DNA of 64,000 nucleotides from Rhodoferax sp. (GCF_025354435.1 NZ_JANXMU010000036.1:1-64000), one strand, 5' to 3'. Positions 46,471 through 57,126 are shown, numbered from the stretch's first letter. The notes: generated by a model from the sequence alone, not told the origin. Translations and numbers: made by a program.

Positions 46471-47880
46471 ATGGCAACTTTCAAAGAAATCTCCCCCAAC
46501 GCCAGCGCCCCTGAAAAGCTGCTGAACTGGGTGGACAACCGCTTCCCGGCCAGCAAGCTCTATAAAGAGCACATGTCCGAGTACTACGCACCGAAGAATT
46601 TCAACTTCTGGTACGTGTTTGGCTCGCTGTCGCTGCTGGTGCTGGTGCTGCAGATCGTCACCGGCATCTTCCTGGTGATGCACTACAAGCCGGATTCGAC
46701 CTTGGCGTTTGCCTCTGTCGAATACATCATGCGCGACGTGCCCTGGGGCTGGCTGATCCGTTACATGCACTCCACTGGGGCCTCGGCCTTCTTTGTGGTG
46801 GTGTATTTGCACATGTTCCGAGGGCTACTGTACGGTTCGTACCGTAAACCACGCGAACTGGTGTGGGTGTTTGGCTGCGCGATTTTCTTGTGCCTGATGG
46901 CCGAGGCTTTCATGGGCTACCTGCTGCCTTGGGGCCAGATGAGCTACTGGGGCGCCCAGGTGATCGTCAATTTGTTCTCTGCCATTCCATTTGTTGGCCC
47001 TGATCTGGCTTTGCTGATCCGTGGCGATTACGTGGTGGGCGATGCAACTTTGAACCGCTTTTTCAGCTTCCACGTGATTGCCGTACCGCTGGTGCTGCTG
47101 GGTCTGGTGGCGGCGCACATCATTGCGCTGCACGAAGTGGGATCCAACAACCCCGACGGCGTGGAAATCAAGGGCCCTAACGCCCCCAAGGATGCCGAAG
47201 GCCACCCGCTGGATGGCATTCCCTTTCATCCGTACTACTCGGTGCACGACATTTTTGCGGTCAGCGTGTTTTTGATGGTGTTCACCGCCATCATCTTCTT
47301 CGCGCCTGAATTTGGCGGCTACTTCCTGGAGTACAACAACTTCATCCCGGCCGATTCGCTGAAAACACCGCTGCACATTGCGCCGGTCTGGTACTTCACG
47401 CCGTTCTATTCGATGCTGCGCGCCATCACCAGCGAAATGATGTATGCCTTGATCGCCTGTGTGGTGGGCGGCGGGCTGCTGGCCATCGTCAAGTTCAAGA
47501 TGCCGGTGTTCTTCAAGGCCATCATCGTGGTGGTGGCCGCCGGTGTGGTGGCCATGATGCTGAACATCGATGCCAAGTTCTGGGGCGTGGTCGCCATGGG
47601 CGGCGCGGTGGTGATTCTGTTTTTCCTGCCATGGCTGGACCACAGCCCGGTGAAGTCCATCCGTTACCGTCCTAGCTGGCACAAATACGTGTATGCGGTG
47701 TTTGTCGTCAACTTTCTGGTTTTGGGCTACCTGGGTGTGCAACCTCCTTCCGATCTCGGTGGGCGTGTTTCCCAGGTGGGCACCTTGTTCTACTTCGGGT
47801 TCTTCTTGCTGATGCCGTGGTGGAGTCGTTTGGGTACACCCAAGCCGGTGCCCAGTCGCATTACCTTTACTGCGCACTAA
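46471..47880 (+). CDS. petB: Cytochrome b subunit of bc1 complex
   Basis: The protein is 469 aa, 7 nt after petA. Eight to nine membrane helices are expected; heme-ligand helices contain GWLIRYMHSTGASAFFVVVY and FHVIAVPLVLLGLVAAHI. The Qo-site PEWY-like motif reads APVWYFTPFYSML. It carries hemes bL and bH. The length is typical of betaproteobacterial cytochrome b. Confidence 0.97.
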   Translation: MATFKEISPNASAPEKLLNWVDNRFPASKLYKEHMSEYYAPKNFNFWYVFGSLSLLVLVLQIVTGIFLVMHYKPDSTLAFASVEYIMRDVPWGWLIRYMHSTGASAFFVVVYLHMFRGLLYGSYRKPRELVWVFGCAIFLCLMAEAFMGYLLPWGQMSYWGAQVIVNLFSAIPFVGPDLALLIRGDYVVGDATLNRFFSFHVIAVPLVLLGLVAAHIIALHEVGSNNPDGVEIKGPNAPKDAEGHPLDGIPFHPYYSVHDIFAVSVFLMVFTAIIFFAPEFGGYFLEYNNFIPADSLKTPLHIAPVWYFTPFYSMLRAITSEMMYALIACVVGGGLLAIVKFKMPVFFKAIIVVVAAGVVAMMLNIDAKFWGVVAMGGAVVILFFLPWLDHSPVKSIRYRPSWHKYVYAVFVVNFLVLGYLGVQPPSDLGGRVSQVGTLFYFGFFLLMPWWSRLGTPKPVPSRITFTAH

Positions 47881-47896
47881 GCCGGAGATTCTGACT

Positions 47897-48667
47897 ATGA
47901 AAAAACTGATTCTCGGCGTGCTCGCAGCGCTAACCTTGTCTTTCGCGGCGACTTCAGCGGTACACGCTTCTGAAGGCAATGAACTGGCCTGGGACAAAGC
48001 GCCTAACAAAACCAACGACCTAGCAGCTCTGCAAAACGGTGCCAAGCTGTTCGTCAATTACTGCCTGAGTTGCCATTCGGCAGCCTTCATGCGCTACAAC
48101 CGCCTGCGCGACATCGGCTTGACCGAGCAGCAGATCAAGGATAACTTGCTGTTTGCCACCGACAAGGTCGGCGACACCATGAAAGCCTCGATCGATCCCA
48201 AGCAGGCCAAGGAATGGTTTGGTGCGAATCCACCCGACCTGACCCTGATCACGCGTTCGCGTTCGGGCCACGGCGGTACCGGTGCCGATTACCTCTACAC
48301 CTACCTGCGCAGCTACTACCCCGATCCTTCCAAGCCCACCGGTTGGAACAATCTGGCCTTCCCCAATGTGGGTATGCCACATGTGTTGTGGGAGCTGCAA
48401 GGCAACCGCAAGCCGGTGTATGAAGAAGTAGAGCAGCACGGCCACGAGGTCCAAGTATTCAAGGGTTGGGAGCAAGTGTCTCCCGGTACCATGACCCCGC
48501 TGCAATACGAACAGGCCGTGGGCGATCTGGTTAGTTACCTGCAATGGATGGCCGAGCCCGCCCAAAACACCCGCGTGCGTGTGGGCGTGTGGGTGCTGCT
48601 GTTTTTGCTGGTGTTTACCTTCTTCGCATGGCGATTGAATGCCGCGTTCTGGAAAGACGTGAAGTAG
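47897..48667 (+). CDS. petC: Cytochrome c1 subunit of bc1 complex
   Basis: The protein is 256 aa. An N-terminal signal (LILGVLAALTLSFAATSAVHA) is followed by the heme c motif CLSCH (C56-H60). A C-terminal membrane anchor VGVWVLLFLLVFTFFAWRL ends the protein. The methionine-ligand region and the GTGADYLYTYLRSYY segment are typical c1. It is the last gene of petABC and is followed by a terminator. Confidence 0.97.
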   Translation: MKKLILGVLAALTLSFAATSAVHASEGNELAWDKAPNKTNDLAALQNGAKLFVNYCLSCHSAAFMRYNRLRDIGLTEQQIKDNLLFATDKVGDTMKASIDPKQAKEWFGANPPDLTLITRSRSGHGGTGADYLYTYLRSYYPDPSKPTGWNNLAFPNVGMPHVLWELQGNRKPVYEEVEQHGHEVQVFKGWEQVSPGTMTPLQYEQAVGDLVSYLQWMAEPAQNTRVRVGVWVLLFLLVFTFFAWRLNAAFWKDVK

Positions 48668-48713
48668 TCCCCATCTACCCCAACCAGGCCCGGACTTGCT
48701 GTCCGGGATGTAC

Positions 48714-48748
48714 AGAGTGGGCTTGGCACCAAGCATCCCACTCTTTTT
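48714..48748 (+). terminator. Terminator of the petABC operon
   Basis: AGAGTGGG pairs with CCCACTCT around an inner CTTGG/CCAAG hairpin, followed by TTTTTGATTTTT. Confidence 0.88.
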
Positions 48749-48768
48749 GATTTTTAGGAGCTCCCATC

Positions 48769-49380
48769 ATGATGGTGTTGTACTCAGGCACGACCTGCCC
48801 TTTTTCCCACCGCTGCCGTTTTGTCTTGTTTGAAAAAGGCATGGACTTCGAGATCCGCGACGTGGACCTCTACAACAAGCCAGAAGACATCAGCGTGATG
48901 AATCCGTACGGCCAGGTGCCGATTCTGGTGGAACGCGACCTGATTCTGTACGAGTCGAACATCATCAACGAGTACATCGACGAACGCTTTCCGCATCCCC
49001 AGCTGATGCCCGGCGACCCGGTGGACCGCGCCCGTGTGCGCCTGTTCCTGCTCAATTTCGAGAAGGAACTGTTTGTGCATGTCGGCCTGCTGGAGTCCCG
49101 TGCTTCTAAGGGTAACGAAAAAGCCCTGGAAAAAGCCCGCGCCCACATCCGTGACCGCCTGACCCAACTGGCTCCCGTGTTCCTGAAGAACAAGTACATG
49201 CTGGGCGAGAACTTCTCGATGCTCGACGTGGCGATTGCACCGCTGCTCTGGCGTCTGGACTTCTACGGCATTGATCTGAGCAAGAACGCGGCACCGTTGC
49301 TGAAGTACGCCGAGCGCATTTTCTCGCGCCCAGCCTACATCGAAGCGCTGACACCGTCTGAAAAAGTGATGCGCAAGTAA
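48769..49380 (+). CDS. sspA: Stringent starvation protein A (GST fold)
   Basis: The protein is 203 aa from ATG 48769 or 48772. The GST-like thioredoxin half begins MVLYSGTTCPFSHRCRFVL; the helical half follows (about 85-200). SspA binds RNA polymerase and affects stationary-phase and acid-stress transcription. The order petABC-sspA-sspB is conserved in betaproteobacteria and settles the identity among GST-fold proteins. Confidence 0.95.
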   Translation: MMVLYSGTTCPFSHRCRFVLFEKGMDFEIRDVDLYNKPEDISVMNPYGQVPILVERDLILYESNIINEYIDERFPHPQLMPGDPVDRARVRLFLLNFEKELFVHVGLLESRASKGNEKALEKARAHIRDRLTQLAPVFLKNKYMLGENFSMLDVAIAPLLWRLDFYGIDLSKNAAPLLKYAERIFSRPAYIEALTPSEKVMRK

Positions 49381-49402
49381 TTCGGAGCCGCTGTTGTCCA
49401 TC

Positions 49403-49891
49403 ATGCAAGCCCTGGATTCGACCTCCACCCGTCCCTATCTGATCCGTGCGCTCTACGAGTGGTGTACCGACAACGGTCTGACACCGTACGTGGCGGTGCT
49501 GGTAGACGACTCGGTGCAGGTGCCGCGTGAATACGTGAAAGACGGTGAGATCGTTCTCAACATTAGCTTTGATGCGACCAGTTCGCTCAAGCTGGGGAAC
49601 GATTTCATCGAATTCAAAGCACGGTTCGCTGGCACGCCCCGCGAGATTCTGGTGCCGATTGGCCGGGTGATTGCCATTTATGCCCGTGAAAATGGGCAAG
49701 GTATGGCCTTTCCGTCACCGGTTGCCAGCGCATCTACAGACGAGCCCGCCAAGCCCTTTGCGCTGGCCGGGGTGCCTGATGCCTCATCGAAAGTGGTCCC
49801 GTTGTCACCGGCGGAATCCAGCGACGACGAGCCACCCGAGCCGCCGCGGCCCGCTTCCGGGTCCCGCCCGGCGCTCAAACGTATCAAGTAA
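49403..49891 (+). CDS. sspB: ClpXP protease specificity-enhancing factor SspB
   Basis: The protein is 162 aa from ATG 49403 (TTG 49394 would add three residues). The conserved N-terminal substrate-binding domain (RPYLIRALYEWCTDNGLTPY, VLNISFDATSSLKL) is followed by a Pro/Ser-rich linker and the short C-terminal ClpX-binding tail (RPALKRIK). It delivers ssrA-tagged proteins to ClpXP. It follows sspA by 22 nt. Confidence 0.95.
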   Translation: MQALDSTSTRPYLIRALYEWCTDNGLTPYVAVLVDDSVQVPREYVKDGEIVLNISFDATSSLKLGNDFIEFKARFAGTPREILVPIGRVIAIYARENGQGMAFPSPVASASTDEPAKPFALAGVPDASSKVVPLSPAESSDDEPPEPPRPASGSRPALKRIK

Positions 49892-49944
49892 AAAATCGTA
49901 GGGGCACCAAAATGCCCCATTCGGTTCTGTAAAATAAGAAATTC

Positions 49945-50020
49945 GCCGATTTAGCTCAGTTGGTAGAGCACCCGCCTTGTAAGCGGAAGGTCGTCAGTTC
50001 GACTCCGACAATCGGCACCA
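49945..50020 (+). tRNA. tRNA-Thr (anticodon TGT)
   Basis: The 76-nt cloverleaf has acceptor GCCGATT/AATCGGC, discriminator A and encoded CCA. The anticodon stem CCGCC/GGCGG-like pair encloses CTTGTAA, giving TGT. TTCGACTC forms the T loop. Confidence 0.96.
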
Positions 50021-50025
50021 CACCT

Positions 50026-50060
50026 AAAAGGTTCTGTCCAGAAATGGCCAGAACCTTTTT
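50026..50060 (+). terminator. Terminator after tRNA-Thr
   Basis: AAAAGGTTCTG pairs with CAGAACCTTTT around 12 nt, followed by a T-run. It reaches into the stop of the convergent DUF721 gene. Confidence 0.85.
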
Positions 50061-50383
50061 TATTGGCTGCGCAGCGTAGCGGCACGCATTTGCACCTTGA
50101 TGCGCAGGGTTGTCACATCCCAGCCCTTGGTGCGCAAATGCGCTAACAGCGCCGGGCTCAGCTGCCGCAGCTTGGCCGATGCGGCATTACTGTTCACCAG
50201 CAGGCACCAGCTGGCACCGTCAATCGGCCCGGGCTGGATGGCCGACCACAGGGTTTCGGGGATCAAGGTTTTGATGGCTTTGAGCCGGTCACTGGAGTCT
50301 TGCGCTAAAGCTGATAAGCGTGCCAAGGTGGGCGAGTCGGCTGCGGCTTGCAGCAGCGTGAAGGAGCGGTTGCTTTGGCGCAT
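50060..50383 (-). CDS. DUF721/DciA-like protein
   Basis: The protein is 107 aa from ATG 50383 (MRQSNRSFTLL). It has a KH-like DUF721 pattern: RLSALAQDSSDRLKAIKTLI, then a SWCLLVNSNAASAKLRQL beta-alpha segment and a C-terminal VTTLRIKVQMR strand. DciA proteins load the replicative helicase in many bacteria, but this copy is short and its role is uncertain. It is divergent from secA (193 nt between starts), a position this family often occupies in Burkholderiales. Confidence 0.65.
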   Translation of the reverse strand: MRQSNRSFTLLQAAADSPTLARLSALAQDSSDRLKAIKTLIPETLWSAIQPGPIDGASWCLLVNSNAASAKLRQLSPALLAHLRTKGWDVTTLRIKVQMRAATLRSQ

Positions 50384-50575
50384 CGTGGGCTTGATTATCA
50401 CCGTGGCACTGGTTTCTGGCCTGTGCTGGCAGATAGTAAAATCCTAAGGCTGTGGATTGCAAACTGGCCCTTGTGGCTTGACTTTTGCTGTCAAAGCCTC
50501 ATCTGACTCCAAGATTACATTTAGGAATTTCGATCGCCTCCCCTCGGCTTCTGTGGCGGTGGCGGTCTCGCATCC

Positions 50576-53332
50576 ATGACCACCAACTTTCTGACCAAAA
50601 TTTTCGGCAGCCGTAACCAGCGTTTGTTGAAACAGTACCGCAAGACGCTCGAAGGTATCAATGCGTTGGAGCCGCAGTATGAAAAGCTGTCCGATGAGGC
50701 GCTGCGTGAGAAAACGCTGTCCTTCAAGCAGCGGGTTGCCGGGGGTGAAACGCTGGATGCCATCTTGCCAGAGGCCTTTGCCCTGGTGCGTGAAGGCTCC
50801 AAGCGCGTGATGAAGATGCGCCATTTCGATGTGCAGATGCTGGGCGGCATGTCGCTGCACAACGGCAAGATCTCTGAAATGCGCACCGGTGAAGGCAAGA
50901 CCCTGACCGCTACGCTGCCGGTGTACCTGAATGCGCTGTCCGGCAAGGGCGTGCACGTGGTCACGGTCAATGACTACCTGGCGAACCGCGATGCACGCTG
51001 GATGGAGCGCCTGTACAACTTCCTGGGCCTGACCGTCGGTGTCAACCTGCCCAATATGCCGCGTGAAGAAAAACAGGCCGCCTACGCCGCCGACATCACC
51101 TACGGCACCAACAACGAATACGGCTTCGACTACCTGCGCGACAACATGGTCTACGAGGTGCGCGACCGCGTGCAGCGCGGCCTGAACTACGCCATCGTGG
51201 ACGAGGTGGACTCCATCCTGATCGACGAGGCCCGCACCCCGCTGATCATCAGCGGCCAGGCCGAAGACCACACCGCCACCTATGTTGCGATCAACAAGAT
51301 CATTCCTTTCCTGACCCGCCAGGAAGGCGAGGCCGATCCGCGCACCGGCGAGGGTGTTACCAAGCCCGGCGATTTCACGCTGGACGAAAAATCGCACCAG
51401 GTGTTCCTGACCGAAGACGGCCATGAAAACGCCGAGCGCATTCTGGTCGAGCACGGCCTGCTGCCTGAAGGCGCATCGCTGTACGACCCGGCCAACATCA
51501 CCCTGATGCACCACCTGTATGCAGCGCTGCGGGCCAACCACCTGTACCACCGCGACCAACACTACGTGGTGCAAGACGGCGAAATCGTCATCGTCGATGA
51601 ATTCACCGGCCGCCTGATGTCGGGTCGCCGCTGGAGCGAAGGCCTGCACCAGTCGGTGGAAGCCAAAGAGGGCGTGGAAATCCAGGCCGAGAACCAGACG
51701 CTGGCCTCCATCACCTTCCAGAACTACTTCCGCCTGTATGGCCGTTTGTCGGGCATGACCGGCACGGCCGATACCGAAGCCTACGAATTCCAGGAAATCT
51801 ACGGCTTAGAGACCGTGGTGATCCCACCCAACCGCGTCAGCCGCCGCGAAGACCAGCTCGACCGCGTCTACAAAACCACGCGCGAGAAGTACGAGGCCGC
51901 CATCAAGGACATCCGCGAATGCTACGAGCGCGGCCAGCCCGTGTTGGTGGGTACCACCTCGATCGAGAACTCGGAAATCATTGACCGCCTGCTAAACGAC
52001 GCGAAGCTGCCCCACCAGGTGCTGAACGCTAAGCAGCACGCCCGCGAAGCCGACATCGTGGCCCAGGCCGGTCGTCCCAAGATGATCACCATCGCCACTA
52101 ACATGGCTGGTCGCGGTACCGACATCGTGCTGGGTGGCAACCTGGAAATGGCGATCAAGGCTGTAGAGGCTAACCCAGCGCTTGACGATGCGGCCAAGGC
52201 CGCCGAGGTCGAGCGGGTGCGTGCCCAATGGGCCATCGACCACGAGACGGTGAAGTCGCTCGGCGGCCTGCGCATCATCGCCACCGAGCGCCACGAATCC
52301 CGCCGTATCGACAACCAACTGCGCGGCCGTTCGGGCCGCCAGGGCGACCCTGGTTCTTCGCGCTTCTACCTGAGCTTGGACGATCCGCTGATGCGCATCT
52401 TTGCTGGTGACCGCGTCAAGTCCATCATGGACCGCCTGAAGATGCCCGACGGCGAAGCCATCGAAGCCGGTATCGTCACGCGCAGCATCGAAAGCGCCCA
52501 GCGCAAGGTCGAAGCCCGCAACTTCGACGTGCGTAAGCAACTGCTGGAATACGACGATGTGTCCAACGACCAGCGCAAAGTGATCTACCAGCAGCGCAAC
52601 GAGATTCTGGACGCACAAGATCTGACCGCCCAGATCGCCTCCCTGCGCGAAGGCTGTGTGGATGATGTGGTGCGCCAGTTTGTGCCGCCCGAGACGGTGG
52701 AAGAGCAGTGGGACATTGCTGGCCTGGAAAAAACCATCCGTGACGACTGGCAACTGGACCTGGCTTTGCGTGCCCAAGTCGAATCCGCCAGTGCCATTAC
52801 CGAGGAAGACATTCTGGAAACCGTGCTGACCGCTGCCAATGCCGCGTTCCATGCCAAGGTGGAGCAAGTGGGCGGTGAGAACTTCACCCAGTTCGAGCGC
52901 ATGGTGCTGTTGCAAAGCATCGATACCCATTGGCGCGAACACCTGAGCTCGCTGGACTACCTGCGCCAGGGTATCCATTTGCGTGGCTATGCGCAAAAGC
53001 AGCCCAAGCAAGAATACAAGCGCGAAGCCTTCGAGCTGTTCGGCCAATTGCTGGACGCGGTGAAAAATGATGTCACCAAGGTGCTGATGACGGTCAAGGT
53101 GCAGTCTAACGAGCAACTGGGTGAAGCCGCCGAGGCCATGGAAAGCCGGGCCGAGAGCATCGCCAACGTGACCTACACCGCGCCTACCGAAACCGGCGAA
53201 GTCGAGGTGCGTACCGATGCTGCACCGCGCGGCCAACAGACCGCGGCCGACTTGCCCCGCGTAGGCCGCAATGACCCCTGCCCCTGCGGCAGTGGCAACA
53301 AATACAAGCTGTGCCACGGCAAGTTGGCTTGA
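50576..53332 (+). CDS. secA: Preprotein translocase ATPase SecA
   Basis: The protein is 918 aa. Walker [11 protein letters not shown] is near residues 105-114, Walker [16 protein letters not shown] near 209, and the helicase-like NBD2 has [14 protein letters not shown]. The C-terminal zinc motif [16 protein letters not shown] binds SecB and phospholipid. It drives Sec-dependent export. The gene is preceded by a 193-nt region with no SecM-like arrest peptide that I can recognise. Confidence 0.98.
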   Translation: MTTNFLTKIFGSRNQRLLKQYRKTLEGINALEPQYEKLSDEALREKTLSFKQRVAGGETLDAILPEAFALVREGSKRVMKMRHFDVQMLGGMSLHNGKISEMRTGEGKTLTATLPVYLNALSGKGVHVVTVNDYLANRDARWMERLYNFLGLTVGVNLPNMPREEKQAAYAADITYGTNNEYGFDYLRDNMVYEVRDRVQRGLNYAIVDEVDSILIDEARTPLIISGQAEDHTATYVAINKIIPFLTRQEGEADPRTGEGVTKPGDFTLDEKSHQVFLTEDGHENAERILVEHGLLPEGASLYDPANITLMHHLYAALRANHLYHRDQHYVVQDGEIVIVDEFTGRLMSGRRWSEGLHQSVEAKEGVEIQAENQTLASITFQNYFRLYGRLSGMTGTADTEAYEFQEIYGLETVVIPPNRVSRREDQLDRVYKTTREKYEAAIKDIRECYERGQPVLVGTTSIENSEIIDRLLNDAKLPHQVLNAKQHAREADIVAQAGRPKMITIATNMAGRGTDIVLGGNLEMAIKAVEANPALDDAAKAAEVERVRAQWAIDHETVKSLGGLRIIATERHESRRIDNQLRGRSGRQGDPGSSRFYLSLDDPLMRIFAGDRVKSIMDRLKMPDGEAIEAGIVTRSIESAQRKVEARNFDVRKQLLEYDDVSNDQRKVIYQQRNEILDAQDLTAQIASLREGCVDDVVRQFVPPETVEEQWDIAGLEKTIRDDWQLDLALRAQVESASAITEEDILETVLTAANAAFHAKVEQVGGENFTQFERMVLLQSIDTHWREHLSSLDYLRQGIHLRGYAQKQPKQEYKREAFELFGQLLDAVKNDVTKVLMTVKVQSNEQLGEAAEAMESRAESIANVTYTAPTETGEVEVRTDAAPRGQQTAADLPRVGRNDPCPCGSGNKYKLCHGKLA

Positions 53333-53350
53333 GCGCAGCGCTGGTTTTGC

Positions 53351-53371
53351 AACGGGCTTCGGCCCGTTTTT
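53351..53371 (+). terminator. Terminator between secA and argJ
   Basis: AACGGGC pairs with GCCCGTT around a TTCG loop, followed by TTTC. It lies 19 nt after the secA stop. Confidence 0.82.
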
Positions 53372-53401
53372 CACATGTTCATGCCATTTTGAAAGCCCAC
53401 C

Positions 53402-54631
53402 ATGCCCGTTAATCTGTCCGCTCCCGATCCCGCTGGCCTGCACCCTGTTCCCGGCGTACTGCTGGGCATCGCCGAGGCGGGCATCCGCAAGGTCAACCGC
53501 AAGGACTTGACTGTGGTGTTGCTGGAAGAGGGCGCTTCGGTGGCGGGCGTATTCACCCAAAACCGCTTCTGCGCCGCCCCGGTGCAAATCTGCCGCGAGC
53601 ATCTCGCGCTGGGTGTGGGCATCCGCGCCATCTTGGTCAACACCGGGAATGCCAATGCGGGTACCGGGCACGATGGCCTGATGCGCGCTAAATCGACCTG
53701 CATTGCGCTGGCCCAGCACCTGGATCTGGCCCCCGAGCAAATCCTGCCGTTCTCCACCGGCGTGATCATGGAAACCCTGCCACACGAACGCATCAACGCC
53801 GGGCTGCCCGCCGCCCTGGCCGATGCCCGCGCCGACCACTGGGGCCGTGCCGCCGAGGCCATCATGACCACCGACACCATCGCCAAAGCCTTCAGCACCC
53901 AGGTACAGATCGGCGGCAAGACGGTTACCGTCACCGGCATCAGCAAGGGCGCGGGCATGATCCGCCCCAACATGGCCACCATGCTGGGCTTCATGGCCAC
54001 CGATGCCTGTGTAGACCAGGCGTTGCTGGGCCAATTGGCCAAAGACCTGGCCGATGCCTCCTTCAACCGCATCACCATCGACGGCGACACCTCCACCAAC
54101 GACTCGTTCGTGGTGATTGCCACCCACAAGGCCGCCCACGCACCCATCACCGCTATGGACAGCGCCGATGGCCGCATCCTGAAGGCGGCGATGCAGCAGG
54201 TCGCCCAGCAACTGGCCCAGGCCATCGTGCGCGACGGCGAAGGCGCCACCAAGTTCATCACCGTGCGTGTAGAAGGCGGCAAGACTTCTGAGGAATGCCG
54301 CCTGGCCGCCTACGCCATCGCCCATTCGCCGCTGGTCAAAACCGCTTTCTTCGCCAGCGACCCCAACCTGGGCCGCATCCTGGCCGCCGTGGGCTATGCC
54401 GGCATTACCGACCTGGACCAAACCGGTATCGACCTGTTTTTGGACGACGTGCACGTGGTGGTCAACGGCGGGCGCAACCCCAGCTACCGCGAGGAAGACG
54501 GCCAGCGGGTCATGAAGCAAAGCGAAATCACCGTGCGCGTCGGCCTGGGCCGTGGCACTGCGTTTGACACGGTATGGACCTGCGACTTTAGCCACGAGTA
54601 TGTGACCATCAACGCGGATTACCGCTCATGA
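53402..54631 (+). CDS. argJ: Bifunctional ornithine acetyltransferase/N-acetylglutamate synthase
   Basis: The protein is 409 aa. ArgJ self-cleaves between A192 and T193 in MATMLGF, giving alpha and beta chains. The oxyanion-hole residues lie in [11 protein letters not shown] near residue 85. It transfers acetyl from N-acetylornithine to glutamate in the cyclic arginine pathway. The stop overlaps the start of the DUF815 gene by 4 nt (ATGA), so the two are co-translated. Confidence 0.96.
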   Translation: MPVNLSAPDPAGLHPVPGVLLGIAEAGIRKVNRKDLTVVLLEEGASVAGVFTQNRFCAAPVQICREHLALGVGIRAILVNTGNANAGTGHDGLMRAKSTCIALAQHLDLAPEQILPFSTGVIMETLPHERINAGLPAALADARADHWGRAAEAIMTTDTIAKAFSTQVQIGGKTVTVTGISKGAGMIRPNMATMLGFMATDACVDQALLGQLAKDLADASFNRITIDGDTSTNDSFVVIATHKAAHAPITAMDSADGRILKAAMQQVAQQLAQAIVRDGEGATKFITVRVEGGKTSEECRLAAYAIAHSPLVKTAFFASDPNLGRILAAVGYAGITDLDQTGIDLFLDDVHVVVNGGRNPSYREEDGQRVMKQSEITVRVGLGRGTAFDTVWTCDFSHEYVTINADYRS

Positions 54632-55506
54632 ACGACAAGTTTGAACGCCTGATTGACCGCGCCGAGCACCTGATGCAGCGCATCGAAGCGGCCTTGCCCC
54701 AGCCGGTCTCCGCGCCGGACTGGAACGCCGCCATCGCCTACCGCTACCGCCGCCGGGGCAACGGCCACGGCGTGCTGGAGCCGGTGCGCCACATCGGCCA
54801 CATGGCCCTGAGCGACCTGAAAGAGATCGACATCCAGAAGGACAAGATCCAGCGCAACACCTTGCAGTTTGTCGAAGGTAAACCGGCCAACAATGTGCTG
54901 CTGACGGGCGCGCGCGGCACCGGCAAATCCTCGCTGATCACGGCCTGCCTGAACACCTACGCACCCCAGGGCCTGCGCCTGATCGAGGTGGACAAGACCG
55001 ACTTGGTCGATCTGCCCGACATCGTGGACGTGGTGGCCGACCGGCCCGAGAAGTTCATCGTCTTCTGCGACGACCTGAGCTTTGAAGACGGCGAACCCGG
55101 CTACAAGGCGTTGAAGTCGATTTTGGACGGTTCGGTAGCCGCCTCCACGCCCAATGTGCTGGTCTACGCCACCAGCAACCGCCGCCACCTGCTGCCCGAG
55201 TACATGAAGGAAAACCTCACCTACACCCATACCGACGATGGCGAAGTGCATCCCGGCGAGGTGGTGGAAGAGAAAATTTCCCTGTCTGAGCGCTTCGGCC
55301 TGTGGGTCAGCTTCTACCCTTTCACCCAGGACGAATACCTAGCCATCGTGGCCCAGTGGCTACAGTCGTTTGGCGTGGACGCAGCGGCGATTGCCGCGGC
55401 CCGCGGTGCATCGCTGGTCTGGGCGCTGGAGCGCGGTTCGCGCAGTGGCCGGGTAGCCTACCAGTTTGCGCGCGACTACGCGGGCCAGCACGCCGTGTCC
55501 GCATGA
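54628..55506 (+). CDS. DUF815-family AAA+ ATPase
   Basis: The protein is 292 aa with P-loop [10 protein letters not shown] near residues 93-102 and a Walker-B-like [10 protein letters not shown] near residue 153. The sensor-like [11 protein letters not shown] follows. DUF815 proteins are AAA+ ATPases of unknown role. It overlaps argJ upstream and mutT downstream (ATGA in both cases), so its expression is tied to arginine synthesis and to nucleotide-pool cleaning. The functional connection is not known. Confidence 0.88.
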   Translation: MNDKFERLIDRAEHLMQRIEAALPQPVSAPDWNAAIAYRYRRRGNGHGVLEPVRHIGHMALSDLKEIDIQKDKIQRNTLQFVEGKPANNVLLTGARGTGKSSLITACLNTYAPQGLRLIEVDKTDLVDLPDIVDVVADRPEKFIVFCDDLSFEDGEPGYKALKSILDGSVAASTPNVLVYATSNRRHLLPEYMKENLTYTHTDDGEVHPGEVVEEKISLSERFGLWVSFYPFTQDEYLAIVAQWLQSFGVDAAAIAAARGASLVWALERGSRSGRVAYQFARDYAGQHAVSA

Positions 55507-55970
55507 GCGCCCAGCCGCTGGTCGCGGATGCCGACCGACCGCGCGAAGGCGGGCCCGACCGCGCGATCGTGGACGTGGCCGTGGGCGTGCTGGTGCAGCC
55601 CAATGGCGATTTCTTGGTGACTTCGCGGCCTGAAGGCAAGGTCTACGCGGGCTACTGGGAATTCCCCGGCGGCAAGCTGGAACAGGGCGAAACCGTGGAG
55701 CAAGCCCTGCGCCGCGAGCTGGAGGAAGAGCTCGGCATCACCATCGGCCCTGCCCAGCTCTGGAAGGTGGAACTGGTGGACTACCCACACTCTTTGGTGC
55801 GGCTGCATTTCTGCAAAGTGTTCGCCTGGAGCGGTACGCTGGAGATGCGCGAAGGCCAGACCTCTGCGTGGCAGTCCTTGCCCTTGCAAGTCGGCCCGGT
55901 ACTGCCGGGAACCGTGCCGGTGCTGGGCTGGCTGGCCGCCGAGCGTGATTTTGCAGGTGCTACATATTAA
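55503..55970 (+). CDS. mutT: 8-oxo-dGTP diphosphatase MutT
   Basis: The protein is 155 aa from ATG 55503. It is a Nudix hydrolase with the box seen as GGKLEQGE and RRELEEELG (about residues 57-79). It destroys oxidised dGTP. The N-terminal 25 residues form a short extension. The stop codon is followed immediately by a dispersed palindromic repeat, then an intergenic repeat of another family before the convergent yacG. Confidence 0.93.
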   Translation: MSAQPLVADADRPREGGPDRAIVDVAVGVLVQPNGDFLVTSRPEGKVYAGYWEFPGGKLEQGETVEQALRRELEEELGITIGPAQLWKVELVDYPHSLVRLHFCKVFAWSGTLEMREGQTSAWQSLPLQVGPVLPGTVPVLGWLAAERDFAGATY

Positions 55971-56010
55971 GTAGCTACTAGTGAAGGCGCTACCTACGCT
56001 AGAGCCTGAT
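55971..56010 (-). repeat. Dispersed palindromic repeat (core 55971-56002, minus)
   Basis: On the minus strand CTAGCG is followed by 26 nt ending in AGCTAC. It starts one base after the mutT stop codon. It may act as the mutT terminator. Confidence 0.75.
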
Positions 56011-56085
56011 TTCTTTTAAATTTACGCAATTATTCACCACCCAACATTCAGCTAAAACGCACGCCCACTAGAAACACCGTAGAAC

Positions 56086-56160
56086 TGGCTTTGCCAGACT
56101 GCTGGTGTTGCCCCCTGCAAGGGGATTGACGGAAAGCGCTTGCGCTGTAGCCTGGGGGTG
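56086..56160. repeat. Intergenic repeat, family C (copy 2)
   Basis: TGGCTTTGCCAG, GCCCCCTGCAAGGGG and GTAGCCTGGGGGTG are shared with 18905-18980. It lies between convergent mutT and yacG. Confidence 0.6.
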
Positions 56161-56167
56161 AGCCAAC

Positions 56168-56374
56168 CTATTGCAGGCGTGCATCGCCGAACATTTGGTC
56201 GTCTGGCGGTGCGTCTGCAGGCAAGCTGAAACTGGCGCTGGCCCAGGCACCGAAATCGATGTTTTTGCAGCGTTCACTGCAAAACGGGCGAAATGCGTTG
56301 CTAGGCGCAAACAGGCTTTTGCCTTTGCAGGTGGGGCAGGCGACCCATTTTTTCGGTGTGTCTGTCATGCTCAT
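56168..56374 (-). CDS. yacG: DNA gyrase inhibitor YacG (zinc-binding)
   Basis: The protein is 68 aa (66 from ATG 56368). The zinc ligands are in CPTCKGKS and [14 protein letters not shown], giving the C-x2-C...C-x3-C pattern of YacG. It binds GyrB and blocks DNA binding. Its start overlaps the zapD stop (56371). It ends the pilBCD-coaE-zapD-yacG unit. Confidence 0.94.
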   Translation of the reverse strand: MSMTDTPKKWVACPTCKGKSLFAPSNAFRPFCSERCKNIDFGAWASASFSLPADAPPDDQMFGDARLQ

Positions 56375-57126
56375 GCACAGAGTGTGAGTTCAAAAGAAGC
56401 ATCCTCGCTGCAAGCATGCAGGCGGTCGTCGGCCTCGTGGCGCATCATGCGCACCGACACCATGAGGCGGTTGCCGCTGATCTCGGGGACCAAATCCAGC
56501 GCCGGGTCAATGCGCAGGCGCAGCAACTGGTAGGTACGGCCCTGCGGCAGGTTTTGCTGGAACTGGCCACCGGGGGCGATGACTTTTTGCGGCGCACCCG
56601 AGTCGCGCAGCATCTTTAGCAGGTGGTGGATGGATTCGGCCAGCGGGGCCAGGGTAGAAGCCCATTGTTCGATCGCGTGGCGGCGCACCTCGGCGGGTTT
56701 GTGCTGCCAGGTTGCATAAGCGGGCAGGTCAAAACCACAGGTGCCGCCAGGGATACCCACGCGGCTGCGCAGGCTCATCAGCCAGTCGTTTTCGGTCAGC
56801 GCATGGCCGGCCTTGCCGGGTTGCTCGTGCAGGGCGGTATAGCAGCGGTCGAGCTGGGCGATGACATCGTCCAGCACTTCTTCGGCAATCGACGGGTTGC
56901 CCCGGTAGCCGTTGAGAATGACCTTTTGCTTCTCCAGATCGCGCATCACGTCGGATTTGAGGTCGGCGCGGGCCGCCACGTCCATTACCTCAAAGATCGT
57001 GGTCAGCGCGTAGTGGTGGTCCAGCGGGTGGGCGCGCGGTACCAGTTCACCGAGCCGCCGAAACAGGTGCTCCAGCCGCAAATAGGTGCGGATACGTTCG
57101 TTAAAGGGGTATTCGTAGAGGATCAC
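56371..57126 (-). CDS. zapD: Cell division protein ZapD
   Basis: The protein is 251 aa from GTG 57126 (translated [22 protein letters not shown]). That N-terminal segment and [18 protein letters not shown] are the ZapD (DUF1342) signature. It bundles FtsZ filaments. It lies 21 nt downstream of coaE and overlaps yacG. Confidence 0.95.
   Translation of the reverse strand: MILYEYPFNERIRTYLRLEHLFRRLGELVPRAHPLDHHYALTTIFEVMDVAARADLKSDVMRDLEKQKVILNGYRGNPSIAEEVLDDVIAQLDRCYTALHEQPGKAGHALTENDWLMSLRSRVGIPGGTCGFDLPAYATWQHKPAEVRRHAIEQWASTLAPLAESIHHLLKMLRDSGAPQKVIAPGGQFQQNLPQGRTYQLLRLRIDPALDLVPEISGNRLMVSVRMMRHEADDRLHACSEDASFELTLCA

Noticed and set aside
50384-50575. SecM-like arrest peptide upstream of secA
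   Set aside because: No open frame with a signal peptide and a FxxxxWIxxxxGIRAGP-like end is present.
51992-54595. Very long minus-strand frame (867 codons) across secA and argJ
   Set aside because: It is antisense to two certain genes and rich in Gly/His/Val; no domain is visible. It is a GC-rich shadow.
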